This document shows, piece after piece, positions 35,101 through 47,900 of a DNA stretch of 64,000 nt; the stretch's first letter is position 1; every line of letters begins with the position of its first letter. Origin of the DNA: Heliocidaris erythrogramma (Eukaryota; Echinodermata; Echinoidea; Camarodonta; Echinometridae); the NCBI GenBank assembly GCA_025617745.1, contig CM046853.1, forward strand, positions 5,266,873 through 5,330,872, given 5' to 3'. The position numbers and the translations under genes were made by a program. The notes under the pieces are model-generated. The model did no database searches and was not told where the DNA came from. It saw only the letters and a list, made by a program, of their open reading frames with translations.

Positions 35101-35450
35101 TCTACCTCTATACATAAGAGTTCAGCACTCTGATTTGAGAACGAGAGATCATCTCTGACTTTAAAAGTTAATTTGTCAGAGATATACAAAAGGACACCAC
35201 CACCTCTTCCTTCTGGTCTGTCTTTACGAGCTATGTTGTACCCCTCCAATGTAAACAGAGGGGGAGATGATGGATTTAACCACGTCTCAGAAATACCTAC
35301 AATGGAGCAATGTAAGAAACTCAAGCACTGCGAATGATGAGTTTGAATATCATTTATGACAGGGTTATACTCATTAGGAACATAATACCTACAATCAATA
35401 CTTTCTTGTAAATCATACTCTTCAAGATAATATAGCCACTCGCTGATCAA
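32125..35450 (-). mobile_element. 5'-truncated CR1/L2-group LINE
   Basis: The minus-strand insertion comprises the 963-codon reading frame (35450-32559) and about 430 bases of AT-rich 3' UTR (to about 32125). It lies between exon 5 of the DNase I pseudogene and decayed copies of that exon's 3' end. The 5' junction is abrupt: the frame opens directly after an in-frame stop in host-like sequence and its first codon is TTG, not ATG. No target duplication could be fixed, and the 3' limit is approximate. Confidence 0.8.
32559..35450 (-). CDS. LINE ORF2: endonuclease plus reverse transcriptase, open but N-terminally defective
   Basis: This long uninterrupted frame has an apurinic-like endonuclease with SIVGISETWL, GRGGGVLLYIS, CIVYRPPS, IMGDFNIDF and ISDHLPVF (roughly residues 45-235). 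The reverse transcriptase follows (about 430-740) with YRPISILPSFSKILERIVYN, FMDLSKAFDTLDHSILLYKL, GVPQGSILGPLLFLIYINDL and the catalytic LFADDTSVF. A C-terminal region ends RHYGPDVWNSLPNETRN. Order and motifs place it in the CR1/L2/Crack group (tentative). The expected N-terminal motif of the endonuclease (an LN-x-RS-like metal-binding Asn) is absent: SFLHC runs straight into SIVGISETW, which looks like an in-frame internal deletion. There are no stops or frameshifts, so insertion is recent. Confidence 0.92.
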   Translation of the reverse strand: MISEWLYYLEEYDLQESIDCRYYVPNEYNPVINDIQTHHSQCLSFLHCSIVGISETWLNPSSPPLFTLEGYNIARKDRPEGRGGGVLLYISDKLTFKVRDDLSFSNQSAELLCIEVDLPAEKNFIVCIVYRPPSNDVDTFLNDLESLMEAVNTSDKSVCIMGDFNIDFLAITSKTICLQNILDSNAFKVMIDKPTRIGDRSSTLLDNIFVKSVKSSFQSGLFYCEISDHLPVFCVLYDVHYDIPRKRENSMKRNFTEENISHLNEAFLSEDWHDVLGCNDVEKAYDLFRSTFYRHFDKLIPLVKSSIKKSGKHPWITKGIIQSIKRRNILYKRSVKKPSQENKDKYKKYRNKLTSIIRSSRCLYYSKQFENVKGNMSSTWRIVKDLLCKRRKAESAKKIVHNGNEISNIEDIANAFNNYFVNIGPNQAKKINSTGMNFKDHLLNHGKTQVSLFLKPTDYFEILNIVSSLRNSRALGHDEISSAFLKQIIGSILIPLVHICNLSLSSGVFPCHFKLAKVIPVHKRDSTSSINNYRPISILPSFSKILERIVYNRLIGFLDKNKLLNPNQFGFRKSHSTDLALVRFYDFVSGALATREHTIGVFMDLSKAFDTLDHSILLYKLEHYGVRGIALEWFSSYLSQRRQYTCYNFVNSDISLLRCGVPQGSILGPLLFLIYINDLCNVSTLLNYILFADDTSVFLSHRDINLLENRVNSELPKIANWFRSNMLSLNLQKTNFIHFKGKKSCQQNLSIKLDDVLLEQKTCTKFLGVLINEKLNWGDHLQHIRTPISRGIGILYRVRYIVPSRTLFTLYNTLILPYISYCNILWATSKGTTDNILMLQKKAIRICAGAGYLDHTHPLFIKLKTLPVCDINFLQMSTFMYRYNTKLLPATFCSMFQRNDEIHSYRTRQSANIHLSNPRTVLAHKSVRHYGPDVWNSLPNETRNLLTIHSFKSSVKCMLISHM

Positions 35451-35892
35451 TGTCTATGACTATACTGTCAGCTGTTGTTGTTGTTTTTGGTTTTTTACGG
35501 CGCTGTCATTCAAAATATGAATATTTACGCCATCTCAGTTACGTTGTTAAAAAATAAGCCTTGATGGGGAGTTGATGGGGAGTCAGTGTAAGAATTAATG
35601 ACAATTTTTGATTTAATGGTTGATATCTGTGACTACACTGTTAGTCGATGGGGAGTCACGGTAAGAACTAATCATAATGGGCCTGTAACATAAAGAGATA
35701 CAATCAATCTTACAATTGATATCAATCGTAAGTCTATGGCAAACTATGTACTGAAGAGTTACAATAATTGATTGTATCTATTTATGTTACAGGCCTTTCA
35801 GTGGACGGAGATTCAGGGTAAGAGCTAATGAGATATCTTGATAATAATGGCTGATGTCTGTGAATATACTCTTAGTCAGTGGTGGGGAGTAC
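35450..35892 (+). repeat. Decayed tandem copies of a DNase I exon 3' end with splice donors
   Basis: The end of exon 5 of the DNase I pseudogene (GCTGATGTCTATGAC, then GTTAGTCGGTGGGGAATCAG and donor GTAAGAAC, 32052-32110) is repeated in degenerate form. Copies lie at 35450-35472, about 35562-35600 (GTAAGAATTAATG), 35612-35670 (GACTACACTGTTAGTCGATG, GTAAGAACTAATC), 35796-35830 (GTAAGAGCTAATG) and 35848-35892. The unit appears to be exon end plus about 30 bases of intron. A hairpin MITE splits the array. Confidence 0.75.
35680..35795. mobile_element. 116 bp hairpin MITE
   Basis: GGCCTGTAACATAAAGAGAT is mirrored by the complement ending TATTTATGTTACAGGCC, and ACAATCAAT pairs further in. It interrupts the array of exon-end copies. 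Confidence 0.8.
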
Positions 35893-36569
35893 GATTGTGC
35901 TTATACGACAAGTAAGTTCATAACTATGACTTATTCTGGACAATTGAAATGGATATTCCCTAAAACTTACCTTATTCAATTATGTATCATGTACACGTTA
36001 TATTTTATACGGCTATAGTGATAAATTCTTAATCATTGCAACGACTGCACCATTTTCTTTCATGACCTCATGTAAATGGATTATCTTCTAAGTTGTACGC
36101 CTGTAATTATGAAGAAATACAGAGATACATTGAACAAAAGATCCTGGGTGCAACTGACAGAGACCATTATTAAGTGGAACCCTAGATCATGCAGATGGAA
36201 TATGGCAGTCCCAGATGAAAATAGTTATTTTCTTGATAAGCCTAGATATAAACATTTTTTAAAAATCTTAACTAATATCAATTTAGCAACGTGAAATCCT
36301 ATAAAGAAGAATGTTAATTAAAAATCATCCTTGAAGTAAAACAAATTATGCAAAATAAAAACCACCCCCTGTTTCCATATTATGTTTTCATGTGTTCTGG
36401 TAAATGACTCAACAATTTATAAAATCCTTCGTTCCCCTTTTCATCCGCACATATAACCAAATCTTTATGTTTTTCATTTCTGTAATTTTCCCGAATCATG
36501 TCGAACATTCACTTATATCTCTATCGCGCAAGCCAAAGATAAAATACTGAAAATGTTTATATTATGTTA

Positions 36570-36662
36570 TATCTGTATATGTTTGTAAATTTGTATTTAT
36601 GTTAAATGTGAGCAAAACATATTTCCATTGGACAATAAATCGAAATTGAATTGAAATTGAAC
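36570..36662 (+). mobile_element. Possible LINE 3' tail
   Basis: GGACAATAAATCG followed by AAATTGAATTGAAATTGAAC resembles a short-unit LINE tail after an AATAAA word. The preceding 500 bases contain no recognisable reverse transcriptase. It lies just before the last exon-like block of the DNase I pseudogene. Confidence 0.35.
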
Positions 36663-36833
36663 AATGTAACTTTACTTATATAAAAAAATATATATATTAT
36701 AATCGATTTCATGGGCTCGAAAATCTTTCCTCTTTTGCAGATTTGTGTTAGCCGGTATACGACATTAAGGGCTACGTCTTCTGGTGCTGATGTGTTCTAT
36801 TTTGACGACTTCTTCGGACTGGATTATTACGCG

Positions 36834-38856
36834 GTAAGTTCACAATTTCCCCTTATCATTTTACTTAGCCATTATCATCGTAGAAAGTTGTATAGCATTC
36901 CTATGGCTATGACTTTCGTTGATGGAAGTATGTAAATAAATCGTTTGCCTTTGCTTTGCAGGCATTCGAAACCTAGAATATCGAGATAGATGGAATGGAA
37001 TATTTTTTATATATCATTTTTCCAGACACTGCATTATCTACTTGGTAATTTGATTTTATTTATCTATTAAAGTTTAAGCGACGTATATAGCAATGGCAGG
37101 TGATGCGGGGAAGAACTTAATCGATACAGGGGAAGTGGCAAAATGTATACATGTAGAATGAGACTTTCTGAAAAATCTCAAATTTTTGCTTTTCATATGC
37201 AATACGTGATCTTATATCAATTCTGTTCATTTCCCCATGTCTTACTGATGGCAAATACACACACCAATTGATCCTTTCTCCGATGGAATTTAATATACAT
37301 ATCGTTTCCTCTTCTTTAACGTGTTCTTTTTGAGGCAAAGGACGTAAGCGACCATTTTCCCGTGGAACTTACCATGAATTAGAGATGTCATGAACGTGCC
37401 AGAAAACTTTTGTTGCTGACAGTGATCAACAATATATTTCATGCTGAAGATGACCATCTAAACTTCCAAAATATATCCTATGCATGTACTACATATTTAA
37501 TCTAAACATGGACTGTATCTGTTATTTAACGATCTTAAGGGTTATTCCTCCACTTTATTTCTTCTTTAATTTGTTACACGATAAAAACTACTTTCGAAAA
37601 ATAAACTAAAAGACAATTTCAAATTTCAATAGCCCTGTCCAGCACCTTTAGAAATGTGCGAACATTACAATGGTGTATTACATAATCCGAACCTGATTTC
37701 TATGGGCAGTCCAATATGCCTTTGAAATTGCCCTTGAGTTTATTTTTCGAAAGTAGTTCTTATAATGTGCTTATGCTCAGGCTGTTATTTTGTTTCTTTG
37801 GGGTGGATACGAAATTCATGATATTAGATGTTTTAAACGGAACAATCATTCTCCGTTATAAAAATGAAAAAGAAAGGACATATACGGTAAACATTCCAGC
37901 ATGTTTTGTTCGATTCAATGTAATTTCTTGCTCAGTATATTATATAAGCAGAAAAAGAAATCAATATGTTTTTAATAATATTATGTTCCATTGAAAATAT
38001 TCTTAGCAAGGATAGGCGAGCGGGGTTTTTTTCACCGGTCGATCGAGATGCTTTCATGTTGTTTTTTTGATTGACGATAAGATATATGATGAAGAACAGG
38101 CAAGCATACACCAAAATTAGGCCCCAAAACAAAATGAATAACATTCTCTCGTTTTTATTTTAAGTGTTCCACATTGAATAGAATCATAGAAAGATAGCAT
38201 GGGTTGACATGTGCTGGCAGAATAACATTACACCAATATTTCAGAAAATTGTTTTTCTTATATTTCCATTGGTCAACAAAGCAGAAATATCAATTATACC
38301 TTCCAAGTATGAAGTAAAATTCCAGGACGAAGTCAGCAAAGGAGGATGCTTTCTAAAACACTATCTCGGGAGACATTCACAGATGTAATTTTGCGGGTGC
38401 ATTCAGGTATGGTGAAAGGTAGAGAAAGTACCAATAATTTCTAACTTTTAATCGTTCTTGCCACGGTTTTTAACACGTGTTTAGTCAATAAATTTCTTAA
38501 CCTTATAAGTTTCTCTTTATTGTGATTGCGATATCATTATGATTGAGAATTTTACTGCATTATTATTTTTTTGAGACGTCACTTCAAACAAAGCGTGCCG
38601 TTACTGGGGTTGGACATCAGTATCACATATTATTAACATGTAGACTAATATCGTGCGACGATATACAGTCAACACACCTGGGATATATTTGCTCCAAATT
38701 AAACAATATGAAATGCTTAGATAAATTTTATCAACTCTATAGATATTTGTTATCTGTCATTCTCAAATATTTGGGCACCGTTTACGTTTGTCCAGGTGGA
38801 TTGAATTTGGGTTACATATCTCGGTTAAGATCTACTTTGAGCTGGCTTGTGTCACT
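36834..38856. other. Interval between the DNase I pseudogene and the intact DNase I gene (tail to tail)
   Basis: AT-rich and with no supportable gene. After the last exon-like block an acceptor-like GCTTTGCAG (to 36961) leads to GCATTCGAAACCTAG, which has a stop after four codons and lacks the SDHYPVE motif, so it may be a ruined last exon. A hairpin repeat occurs at 37586-37758. Confidence 0.45.
37586..37758. mobile_element. 173 bp hairpin MITE
   Basis: AACTACTTTCGAAAAATAAA is mirrored by the complement ending TTTATTTTTCGAAAGTAGTT, with further pairing of CAATTTCAAA and TTTGAAATTG inside. Confidence 0.7.
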
Positions 38857-41800
38857 TTAGTTGATTTCGAGTTCTACTGGATAATGATCGCTCACGTCAA
38901 CCGCCTGAGGGAAAAAATGAAAAAAAGGCTTGTAAGGCATGATATCAAATTCATATTCAAAAAGTGATATATAGTTTACACAAACAAGAAAATACTGTAT
39001 ACTGACAACTTTTTTAAAACACAGACTATATTTATGTCAGATATACCAAAAGTGAATGTAAAAAAAGAGAAGGAAATTTTCCTCATTTTTATTTCTTCCA
39101 TGTCAATTTCTTAGGATTCTTCCTCTTCTTCTTCTTCTTCTTCTTCTTCTTCTTCTTCTTCTTCTTCTTTCTCGTCTTCCTCCTCTTCCTCCTCTTCTTC
39201 TGTTACTTCTTTTGTTTTCTATTTCTCTAGACAAGGGGTACTAGACATCCATTAATCACCATCATTCTGTATCTTTAAATATCATCAACAATGTTATTGA
39301 CATTCCCCATTTCTTTCTCTCTCTCTCTCTCTCCCTCTCTTTCTCCCTCTCTTATTTTTCGAGTGCAACATACTGAGCGTTGCAACGGTTGATAATACTT
39401 TCACATATTTACGCATTTCCAGAGATTCAAGAGCTATACGTAAGCTACACTTGAAATAAACAATTAATTCAGTAAATAAAAAGTATGATAGACAAAACGT
39501 ACGTCATAGTAATCGAGTACAAAATAAGCATCAAACTTGAAAGGCTTAGCTCCAGAAGAGGATTGTTGTAGTTCAGTGCCTGCTAAAACAAACCTACCAA
39601 AGGAAAGGTGGTGGGGTAATGAATGTTAGTGATGTAAATAAAAATAAGACCGTATTTTGTATTTAGCGTAAACCTATAAAATGATCGTTCCATAATTTCA
39701 AGACATTCACCTGTCTAGCAGAAAAACGAAATATCATGCCATTGATAACGCCAAAATAAGTTTTTTTATATTTGGAAAGCATCCCTTTTTCATATTTTCA
39801 AGGGGCACTTAATTAAGATGCTTCCTATTTTCGGTGTTTAAAATAGTTTCCATTCAAAAAAATTCGACCAATAAATATATATTTTTTAATAGGAAACACA
39901 ACTATAACTTTTACATTTTTGGGTTAGATTTGGGAGTACTAAAAATAAAAAATACTCCCAAATTTTCAATATCGGTGATCTGTATCCGTCCTGAAAATGT
40001 TGGCATTATAGACTTAAATAATTATGACCCTTTTCCGTTTTTCCGTTAACTGTAGAAACACCATCACACCGTATTTTAATGTTGAGTGAACACACCGGGT
40101 CAATTAAAATTGGCAAAAGAGGGCGGACAGGAGTATGAAAGATCCGACGATGATACTAGTGATATAATATTGGTTTATAATATAATGAATATCTTCCTTT
40201 ATCAGTTGTCCTATGTCAGAGGATTTGGTCACAGGAAAATTCTCAAGTTTAATTATCTGCACTTGCTCATTACAAAACTGTTCTGGAAAAAAAGCAGATT
40301 GTTGTTATGAATTCTTATAAATGATTATGAGGTATACCTATCGTAAGCACAGTTGGTATTTCCTGATACTGTTGTGTCATCTGTATCTGGTATTACCCAA
40401 TCGAAGCGTCCATCAGTTCGAAGGCGAATATTAGACCAGTCATCAGAGGTTACGTAACTACAGTCAGCATTGAAATCTCCCATAAGGGCAACATTCTGTA
40501 AGTGAATCATGGATGTTGCACAGATCAAACGAAACAATATTGATGGTGACAAAAAATACCTCAAGAAATCATAATCATTCTGATAATCGTGCTTATCATA
40601 ATACTACCTAGCCCAAATGCTGTATACCTTCGGGTACATAATTTATAAACAGGCACGAGATGAAATGAAGTACAAATGTGATCACTGAGGGAACTCTGGG
40701 ATCGGGGCTCCCATCTTACTCGATAATTGAAACGCATACATGTATACCATGTACACGGGCCACCAATTCTTTTAACTCCCCCCCCCCCCCCCCCATTTGC
40801 CCTCTCCCTTTCCTATGTTCTCCTTCTCTCTCTCTCTCTCTCTCTCTTTCTCTTCCTTTCTTTTTCTTCTGTTTTTCGCCATTCGATTAGGGGGCATGTG
40901 CCACTGGTATAGTTGTCAAAATCAAATTAAATTAAATTAAATTATGGCCGCTCTTTGAAAAGTCTAGAGGTGTTCCAGAAGCAGGAAATAGACGGTCATA
41001 CCGGATTATTCCATTCATTGAGAGTGTAGTCATAGACATCGGCTAGGAGATCGATTTCAGACACAGCCTCGTCAGGTTTAGCATGAAGGGCTACTGCTGC
41101 AAACTCTTGAACGGCTACAATAAATTATTATGAATGTGAAAAGATGAGAAACGGTTGTGTTAAAGGCCATTTATACATTGTTCACACACTCTTAAAAATG
41201 CGGGGTCGGATATTGCGTGGTCAGATTTATTCGACCACGTTTCGGGGTTGTTTTCGATCAATAATGCTCCCGCTGCATTAAAATGACCAGTTTTGCGTGG
41301 TCATTTTGACCACGCAAAAAGTGGTCATTTTAATGCACTCTAAAAAGGATTGGTCAAAAAATCTACCAGTGCGATTTGTCAACACCATATGGGTCATTTT
41401 CAAAAATATGTTGGTCAAAGTGTACCGATGTCACTGGTTAATCACTAACCATTTGAAATGGTCAAAGGTATTATATAATTGGTCAGACTTCTATTTGGTT
41501 AAACGTTGGGCCATTGATGATCATGAATATTCATGGAGCGACAGTAAACAACCCAAATTTGTATATATAATTTGCCTTTGCAAAAATTTCAAAAAGGGAG
41601 GACAGCTCTGGGGAACTTTGATTGAGCTACGCAACGTTATTCTCGCAATTTCTTTCACATTTGTATATATATATATATATACAGCGAAAGAAATGGACTA
41701 TGAAATGGCCGTAGCTTCTATACTTCTCTTTTATTCAATCAAGCTTTCGATCTAAAGATCTTCATCAGGACGACTGTGTAAACAAAATACATAAGTACAA

Positions 41801-41942
41801 TATGATGGCTGAAATAAAAAGTATATAAAATAAAGTAAAGTTTAACTCTTGATTACTTATAATTTTGTTATCATTAATGTTAAAATTAAATCGTGATGAA
41901 CTATGAGTGACCGCCAGTGTTTTGCTCTTGGGAAATTTCTTC

Positions 41943-41978
<36 letters not shown>

Positions 41979-44900
41979 ACATGGTAACTTAGAACTTTGA
42001 AATGTGATGAAAATGTGTATTTATATTAATTATTATGTTGTACATATTCAAACATGTAATTATGCGGAGGTTTACGATCTAAAGATCTAATGATTAGAAA
42101 ATTAAAGTCTTTAACCACTTTTAGCAAGCACTGCAATACAGTCCCTATATAATGAAGTAGATAACGGCATCCAGGATATAGGAGTAGGGTTAACGTAGGA
42201 TTATAGGGGTTATTATAGGGGTATGATGATACGATATACGGTAGGATAGGATAGGTTATATAGGCCATAGTGGGCAAAATATTTTGATTATGATATCACT
42301 TTGACATTAGCTTCTTCTTGTTTTATCTTTGAAACGTGGATGGTTCACGCGCATCCGGCAAGAGTATCAATCACGTCCGACGGGGTTATCACAAAATAAC
42401 CGAACGACGTGGTTCAAATTTGACGCACTGGTTATGGGTCGAAAAATATAACCACGCTACGTGGTCATTTTGGGTGACCCCGCACGGCGGGGTCGATGTG
42501 ACCACGTATATACGGGGTTGTGCATAGTTGACCACGCATGCGGGGTGATATTTTACCACGCATTTTAAGAGTGTGCAGTGATGAGGATGTTACCGTTATC
42601 AAGGCAAGTTACCAGTTTTGATATTGTAACCGAAATACATGGAATATGAAACATTTCAAAACATTTTACTCACATGTGGACGGTGCTGAAAACAAGACTA
42701 CATACGGTTCTCTTTCGAATTTGTCTATAACACCGTTGTCTGGGTATTCAAACTCTTCTACAACACTCAAAACGTTGGTCCTAGTCGGATAATGAAAAAG
42801 ATAAGTTGATTTTGGCAATGAATATACAATATAGACGTTTTATGTATCATAAGATTTTTGATTTTTTTTTATATATTAGGAGGTGGTCATCATGACCTTT
42901 GCAGTTGAATTGATCAAATAACAGACTCTTTAAAGAACTGCCGCATCTGTTAAATCTTACATTTTATCATTTTCATGTAGTCAAACAGAAGGGTCCACTT
43001 TTGAAAGTGGGGGGGGGGGGCTGATTTAATTTCACTCATTAATGACAGTTTTTTAACCTTTTACCGAGGTTTTATGAAACTTGTCTACTCAAAAAATGGG
43101 CGGGCTGTCCTGCCCCCCCCCCCCCCCTCAGTTCCACGGCCCAGTTTATATGGATTTGATCATTCATTTCATTTTGCAGAATGACACGAAAAATTGTATT
43201 TAACAATTACTGTTTTGAGTTTATGTCATTCGTTTCAGTCTTTGAAATTTTTAGAATTTACTTTGACATCAAATCACATCAAATGAATGAAAGAAAAATG
43301 AAATGGATATAACTTGGTAGAATATCCCATGATGCTGTTAACTTATGAATCTTAAGAATAGTATTCGACTGATATAGTTTCCTATATCATGAATCTTCTT
43401 ATATTTGAAATATTTATAGCGAACGATCTCAATACAACCCTTTGTGATAATCAAATAACTTTTTGCAGTAAAAGGATTAACAAATTGAGTGTAGTTAACG
43501 AAACCTCCCAGTCGAATACGACCTGTGATACACTTATAAATATGAATAAAGAAAATTACAAAATAAAGATAATTACATTTATTTTTTGCAATAATTCATA
43601 ACGGAATGGTATAATGATTTAAAATATATTATACAATATTTGTTCGATGTGTTCAAATTACAATAATTTGATTAATATTTTGTCTGATAAAGAGTGCCAT
43701 GGAACAAAGAAATGTCGGGAATGGTTATTGTGGAATAATCTTTGGTTTCCGTTCGTACTTTCACAATACAATGCTGCTTACTTGTAGAAATATGCGTATT
43801 GTTCCTTGTAGCTGGAGCTTCGACCTAATCTGGATGATATCACCATCTGGTAATGATCGGGGGAGTAGCTAAAAGGATATCATTCGAGATAAGTATTTCA
43901 CATATAAAATATAACATAATAATGATTAAATGATCTGTCTTTTACATATAAACATTTTCCATCTTGTTCCTTCTTTCTCCTTGTCCCTCTGTTCCAGTTT
44001 CTAGTTTCACTGGCCATAATAAGATTTTTTTAATTTGATTGCGAGGCCTAAGCTTCTCTGGTTCCTCTTTTATTTCTTGTATTAAATTTTAATTTTCAGA
44101 ACAAGACTTTGATTACAATTATACTTCATGACAGCTTGATCTGTGCAAGATAAAATACACGATATTTATCCAACGCAACCTTTCCCCCTATACATTATAG
44201 GCAGACAGTAAACGACAGATGTCTTTGAATAGAATGATGTTTTGTCAATTTTCACAGGGGCCCACTCCAAATCGTTTCTGCGAATAAAATTTTATTGAAT
44301 AAAATAAAATGAGAGTTTGGGTTCTTTTCTCCAAGTGATCCAGTTAACACAGACGTTTATAGTCAGTCAATCAATCAAACTCATTAAATATATACGAACC
44401 TGTTGACCTCATCCAACAATTCTTGGATAGCTGTCCCATCACTATTTCGTATCTCTTGGATAAGGACCATGTCATAGAAAGATATGATCTGAAAGAGAAA
44501 TATAAGTTCGCTTATTATATAAGAGCAAGTGGTATCATATTATTTGTTTGAAGACATTGATGCAGTGATACAGTGAACGAAACACATTAAGAGGTAAGCT
44601 GTTGACATAAAATTGTAGTAGAGAGAGGTATGAATGATGTGGTAGAGAAAACTAGGAGCATGAGGGATACATGGGTTGTTCAAAGGGCCGGGTCCCCAAC
44701 CCCTTTGAGAAATTAGAATTATAAAAATGCTCATACACCCCCCCCCCCCCCTCCCCCCCCCCCCCCCCACTTCCTTGCAGATTGACTGTGAGAGAGCTGG
44801 ATTTTAGAAATGTATATTCCAGAGGAAAAAAATAATATTGTAAAAGAATATTTCGTCCTCCCCTTCTTTTTTACAATAGTTTAGCTGCCGCTGAATATTA

Positions 44901-47900
44901 ACCTAGTACTAAAATAAGATAATAGATATATTGATGTGACTTATAATATTCTAATTGTTCGGTGATCAGTGAGGGAAATTATTGACTGGTTTGCTAATAA
45001 TCGCCCAAGGACCCTGCATGTCATTGCTTTGTAGACCTTCAGTGTATAAAAAAAGTATAAAAAATATATACTGTATATCGGATTTTATTGAGCTAAAAAC
45101 TATCAAAAACAAAGACAAACGGTCCAAAGGCCGATATTTGTCTGGTGTACAAATTAAAATTGCATACATGTGCAAATGAAGATCATTATGGTAAATACAA
45201 TAAAAATAATGAATTACAGTAAATGAAATAGCTATAACATGTGACAGTACATACATCGAGTTACTCTTAAGTATAGTAGAGAAAGAAAGACAGGAGAAGA
45301 GAACACAAGCTAGGAAGAAGGGGAGTAACTATCAAGTAAAAAAAAGGAAGGATAAATACAAGTACATGTATAAAGTGTAAAGTGTTTACTATATAAAGGA
45401 ATTGTTGGAACTAAGCACATACTGAGATTTAATGCCGAAATAGCATATTTACCATAACATATTGCAAGGAGAACATGTATACATTGTAGTACATTATAGT
45501 ACATGTACTGCATTAATATCATACTATACATGTACTTTACATTAAGCTACCCCAAGAGGTCAAAGAATTATGAGAAGAGAAGAAATAGCAAAACAAGAAG
45601 GAAATAGGGAGAGGGAGGAGGAGAGGGGAGAAAAAGAGGAGGGAGGGAGAGAGAGAAAAAAAGGGGGGTAGTTAAGTAGCACATTCATCAGCAAATTAAT
45701 ATATTGCAAAGATATAACATACCAGGTTCAATATATGCAAAAAAACCAAAAAAAAAATCCATAAGAGTAAAGCATTAAAAGAATAGATAGAATGAGAGTA
45801 AGAAATAAAGAGGAATGGAGAAAGAGAAGGAGAGAGGGGGAATAACAATACAATCTGTACAAATTGAAATTACACAAAACTGAATTTGTAGATAATATTG
45901 CAGTAAAACCCAAATGAAATTATGATTATGATTACATGAGAGAAGTAACATCTTACATTACTGTCATCCATCCACAAGGGTGGGAACATTCAAGTACTCA
46001 AAATATTGCAGATAATCAAAATACCCATATTTACCATATATATTGCAAAGAAAATTGGTACATTATAGCACATTATAGTACATGTACTGAGTTAATGTCA
46101 TACTATACTTGCACTTTACATTAAGCTACCCCAAGAGCTTGAAAGATTATGAGAAGGGAAGAAATAGTAAAACAAGGAGGAAATAGAAAGAGTAAGAAGG
46201 AGAGGGGAGAGAAAGAGATGGAGGGGAAAGGGGGGGAGGGTAGTTAAGTATTTGATTTATTTACCACCAACAACATTTAATTACAATACATTTTTTTTAC
46301 ATACAATGATATTTACATATAAATGAAGAAAAGCATTGGTTGGTAAAAGGGGCCAGATAATAGCACATGTGCTAGTCGAGCCTGACCCACAACATTAGTA
46401 GTACATTCATTAAGTACATTCAAGTAGTACATTCATTAAGCAAATAAATATATTACAAAGATATAGCATACCCTGTTCAATGTACATGTATGTAGTGGCG
46501 TATCCAGGGGGTGGCGCAACAGGCGAGCGCCCCCCCCCCCCCTATTGGCCGTCGTAAAAAAAAAAACTAGCAAAAAAAAAAAAAAAAAAGTTGTTCATTA
46601 AATAGGCTTCAAAATTGGTCACATATAGGATTATTTTGCATCTCAGCCCTTCTTCAGAAGCAAAAATTTTCCAAAGAGGAGGGGGCACCCCCTCCCCTTA
46701 GACCCCTCCCCCAGGACGGCGATCAATAATGCCTGGCGCCCCCCCCCCCCATTGGGAAATCCTGGATACGCCCCTGTGTATGTAATTCCCAAGGAGTAAA
46801 GTATTAAGAGAGAGAATAGAATCAGGGTAAGAAAGAAAGAGGAATGGAGAGAGGGGGAATAACAATACAATCTGTATACATTTGAAATTACACAAAATTA
46901 AATTTGTAATTATTATTGCACTGAAACCGGAATACAACTATGATAATTTGAAAGAAGTGGCATCTTACACAAGTTTTAAAGTGTTGATTATCTTCACTGC
47001 CTGTGGTATACAAGAATTTTGGTATCTGGAAGTACGGCAAGGTGGTTGGCGTAAGGAATCACTATTTCTCAATTGACGAAAATTAGGTAGAGAATCCCTA
47101 CGTTGAGGAAGCATGGACACATGGCTAGATTGTAAGAATGACTTAACAAAGTTCATAAGTAATTGTTGTCGTCTATTTGCGTGGGTGGGAATATCCAAAC
47201 ACTCAAGAGCATGAAGATAATCAACATAGTTACTATATCATAGCATTATACGACAAGCTCTTTTTTGGACTCGTTCAATCTTATCCGATTGTTGAGGAGT
47301 AAGAGAAGATGACCACACTGGTGAGGCATATTCAACTAACGGCCTAATGTACATGCTATAAATAGCAACTAAATCATCCCTTGGGGCATTGTGTTTTTTA
47401 AGTACACAAAGCATATACAGTCGTCGAGATGCTTGTTTGACAGCATTATCAACATGCATATCCCACTTCATGTTAGATTATAAGTACACACCCAATAACT
47501 TAATGAACTCAGTGGACTGGAGAACAACATCACCAATGCTGATCTCAGGCATGTCAATCTGGTTCCTAAGGAAAGAGACATGCATTACTTATTTACACTT
47601 TTCTGGTTTGGGGGTCATTTGATTACCAGTAGAACATTCAGTAATTAATGACATATGGTCTTGCAAGGTAGAAGGTTGAGACTTGTGTCTTATTTCAGCA
47701 ACACTTAAATCATCCACATATTTCCATCTTAAGGGGGTAGAGGTTGCTATATCATTGATCATAACAAAAAAATGCCCAACATGAGGTTAATCGAGTGTGT
47801 GACCAACTTTGGGGCAATTATAGGCCCAACTTGGGTAATGCTCTGCCCAATAACGATCTCCTAATTAAAGCCCAAATTAGCCGAGTTGTGCGAAAAGTTG

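Larger units (their letters stand above)
29534..36833 (+). pseudogene. DNase I-like pseudogene, six recognisable exons
   Basis: Exon equivalents: 29534-29664 (signal-peptide-like LAVVFVALCLSSVSA then FNIQTMGVSKMGKPE), 29943-30031 (YDMVLIQEIRDSSGEAIVEL), 30586-30671 (YDMVISSRAGRSS then KEQYAYFF), 31125-31224 (SFDYPDNGDLFEREPYVVRF), 31982-32102 (EFVVMALHAKPEDAV) and 36741-36833 (SSGADVFYFDDFFGLDYY). Lesions are visible in the sequence. The expected start codon is TTG (29534). A 2-base insertion follows KPE in exon 1 and another precedes KEQYAYF in exon 3. One base is missing at the exon 4 acceptor, and there are indels in exons 5 and 7. No exon carries the GDFN active-site block, and no SDH-containing last exon was found. 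A LINE and several small repeats occupy the later introns. Family role: secreted divalent-cation-dependent endonuclease. This copy cannot encode one. Confidence 0.9.

Noticed and set aside
37716..37994. 92-codon frame between two DNase I loci
   Set aside because: AT-rich composition, overlaps a hairpin MITE, no recognisable domain and no splice context.
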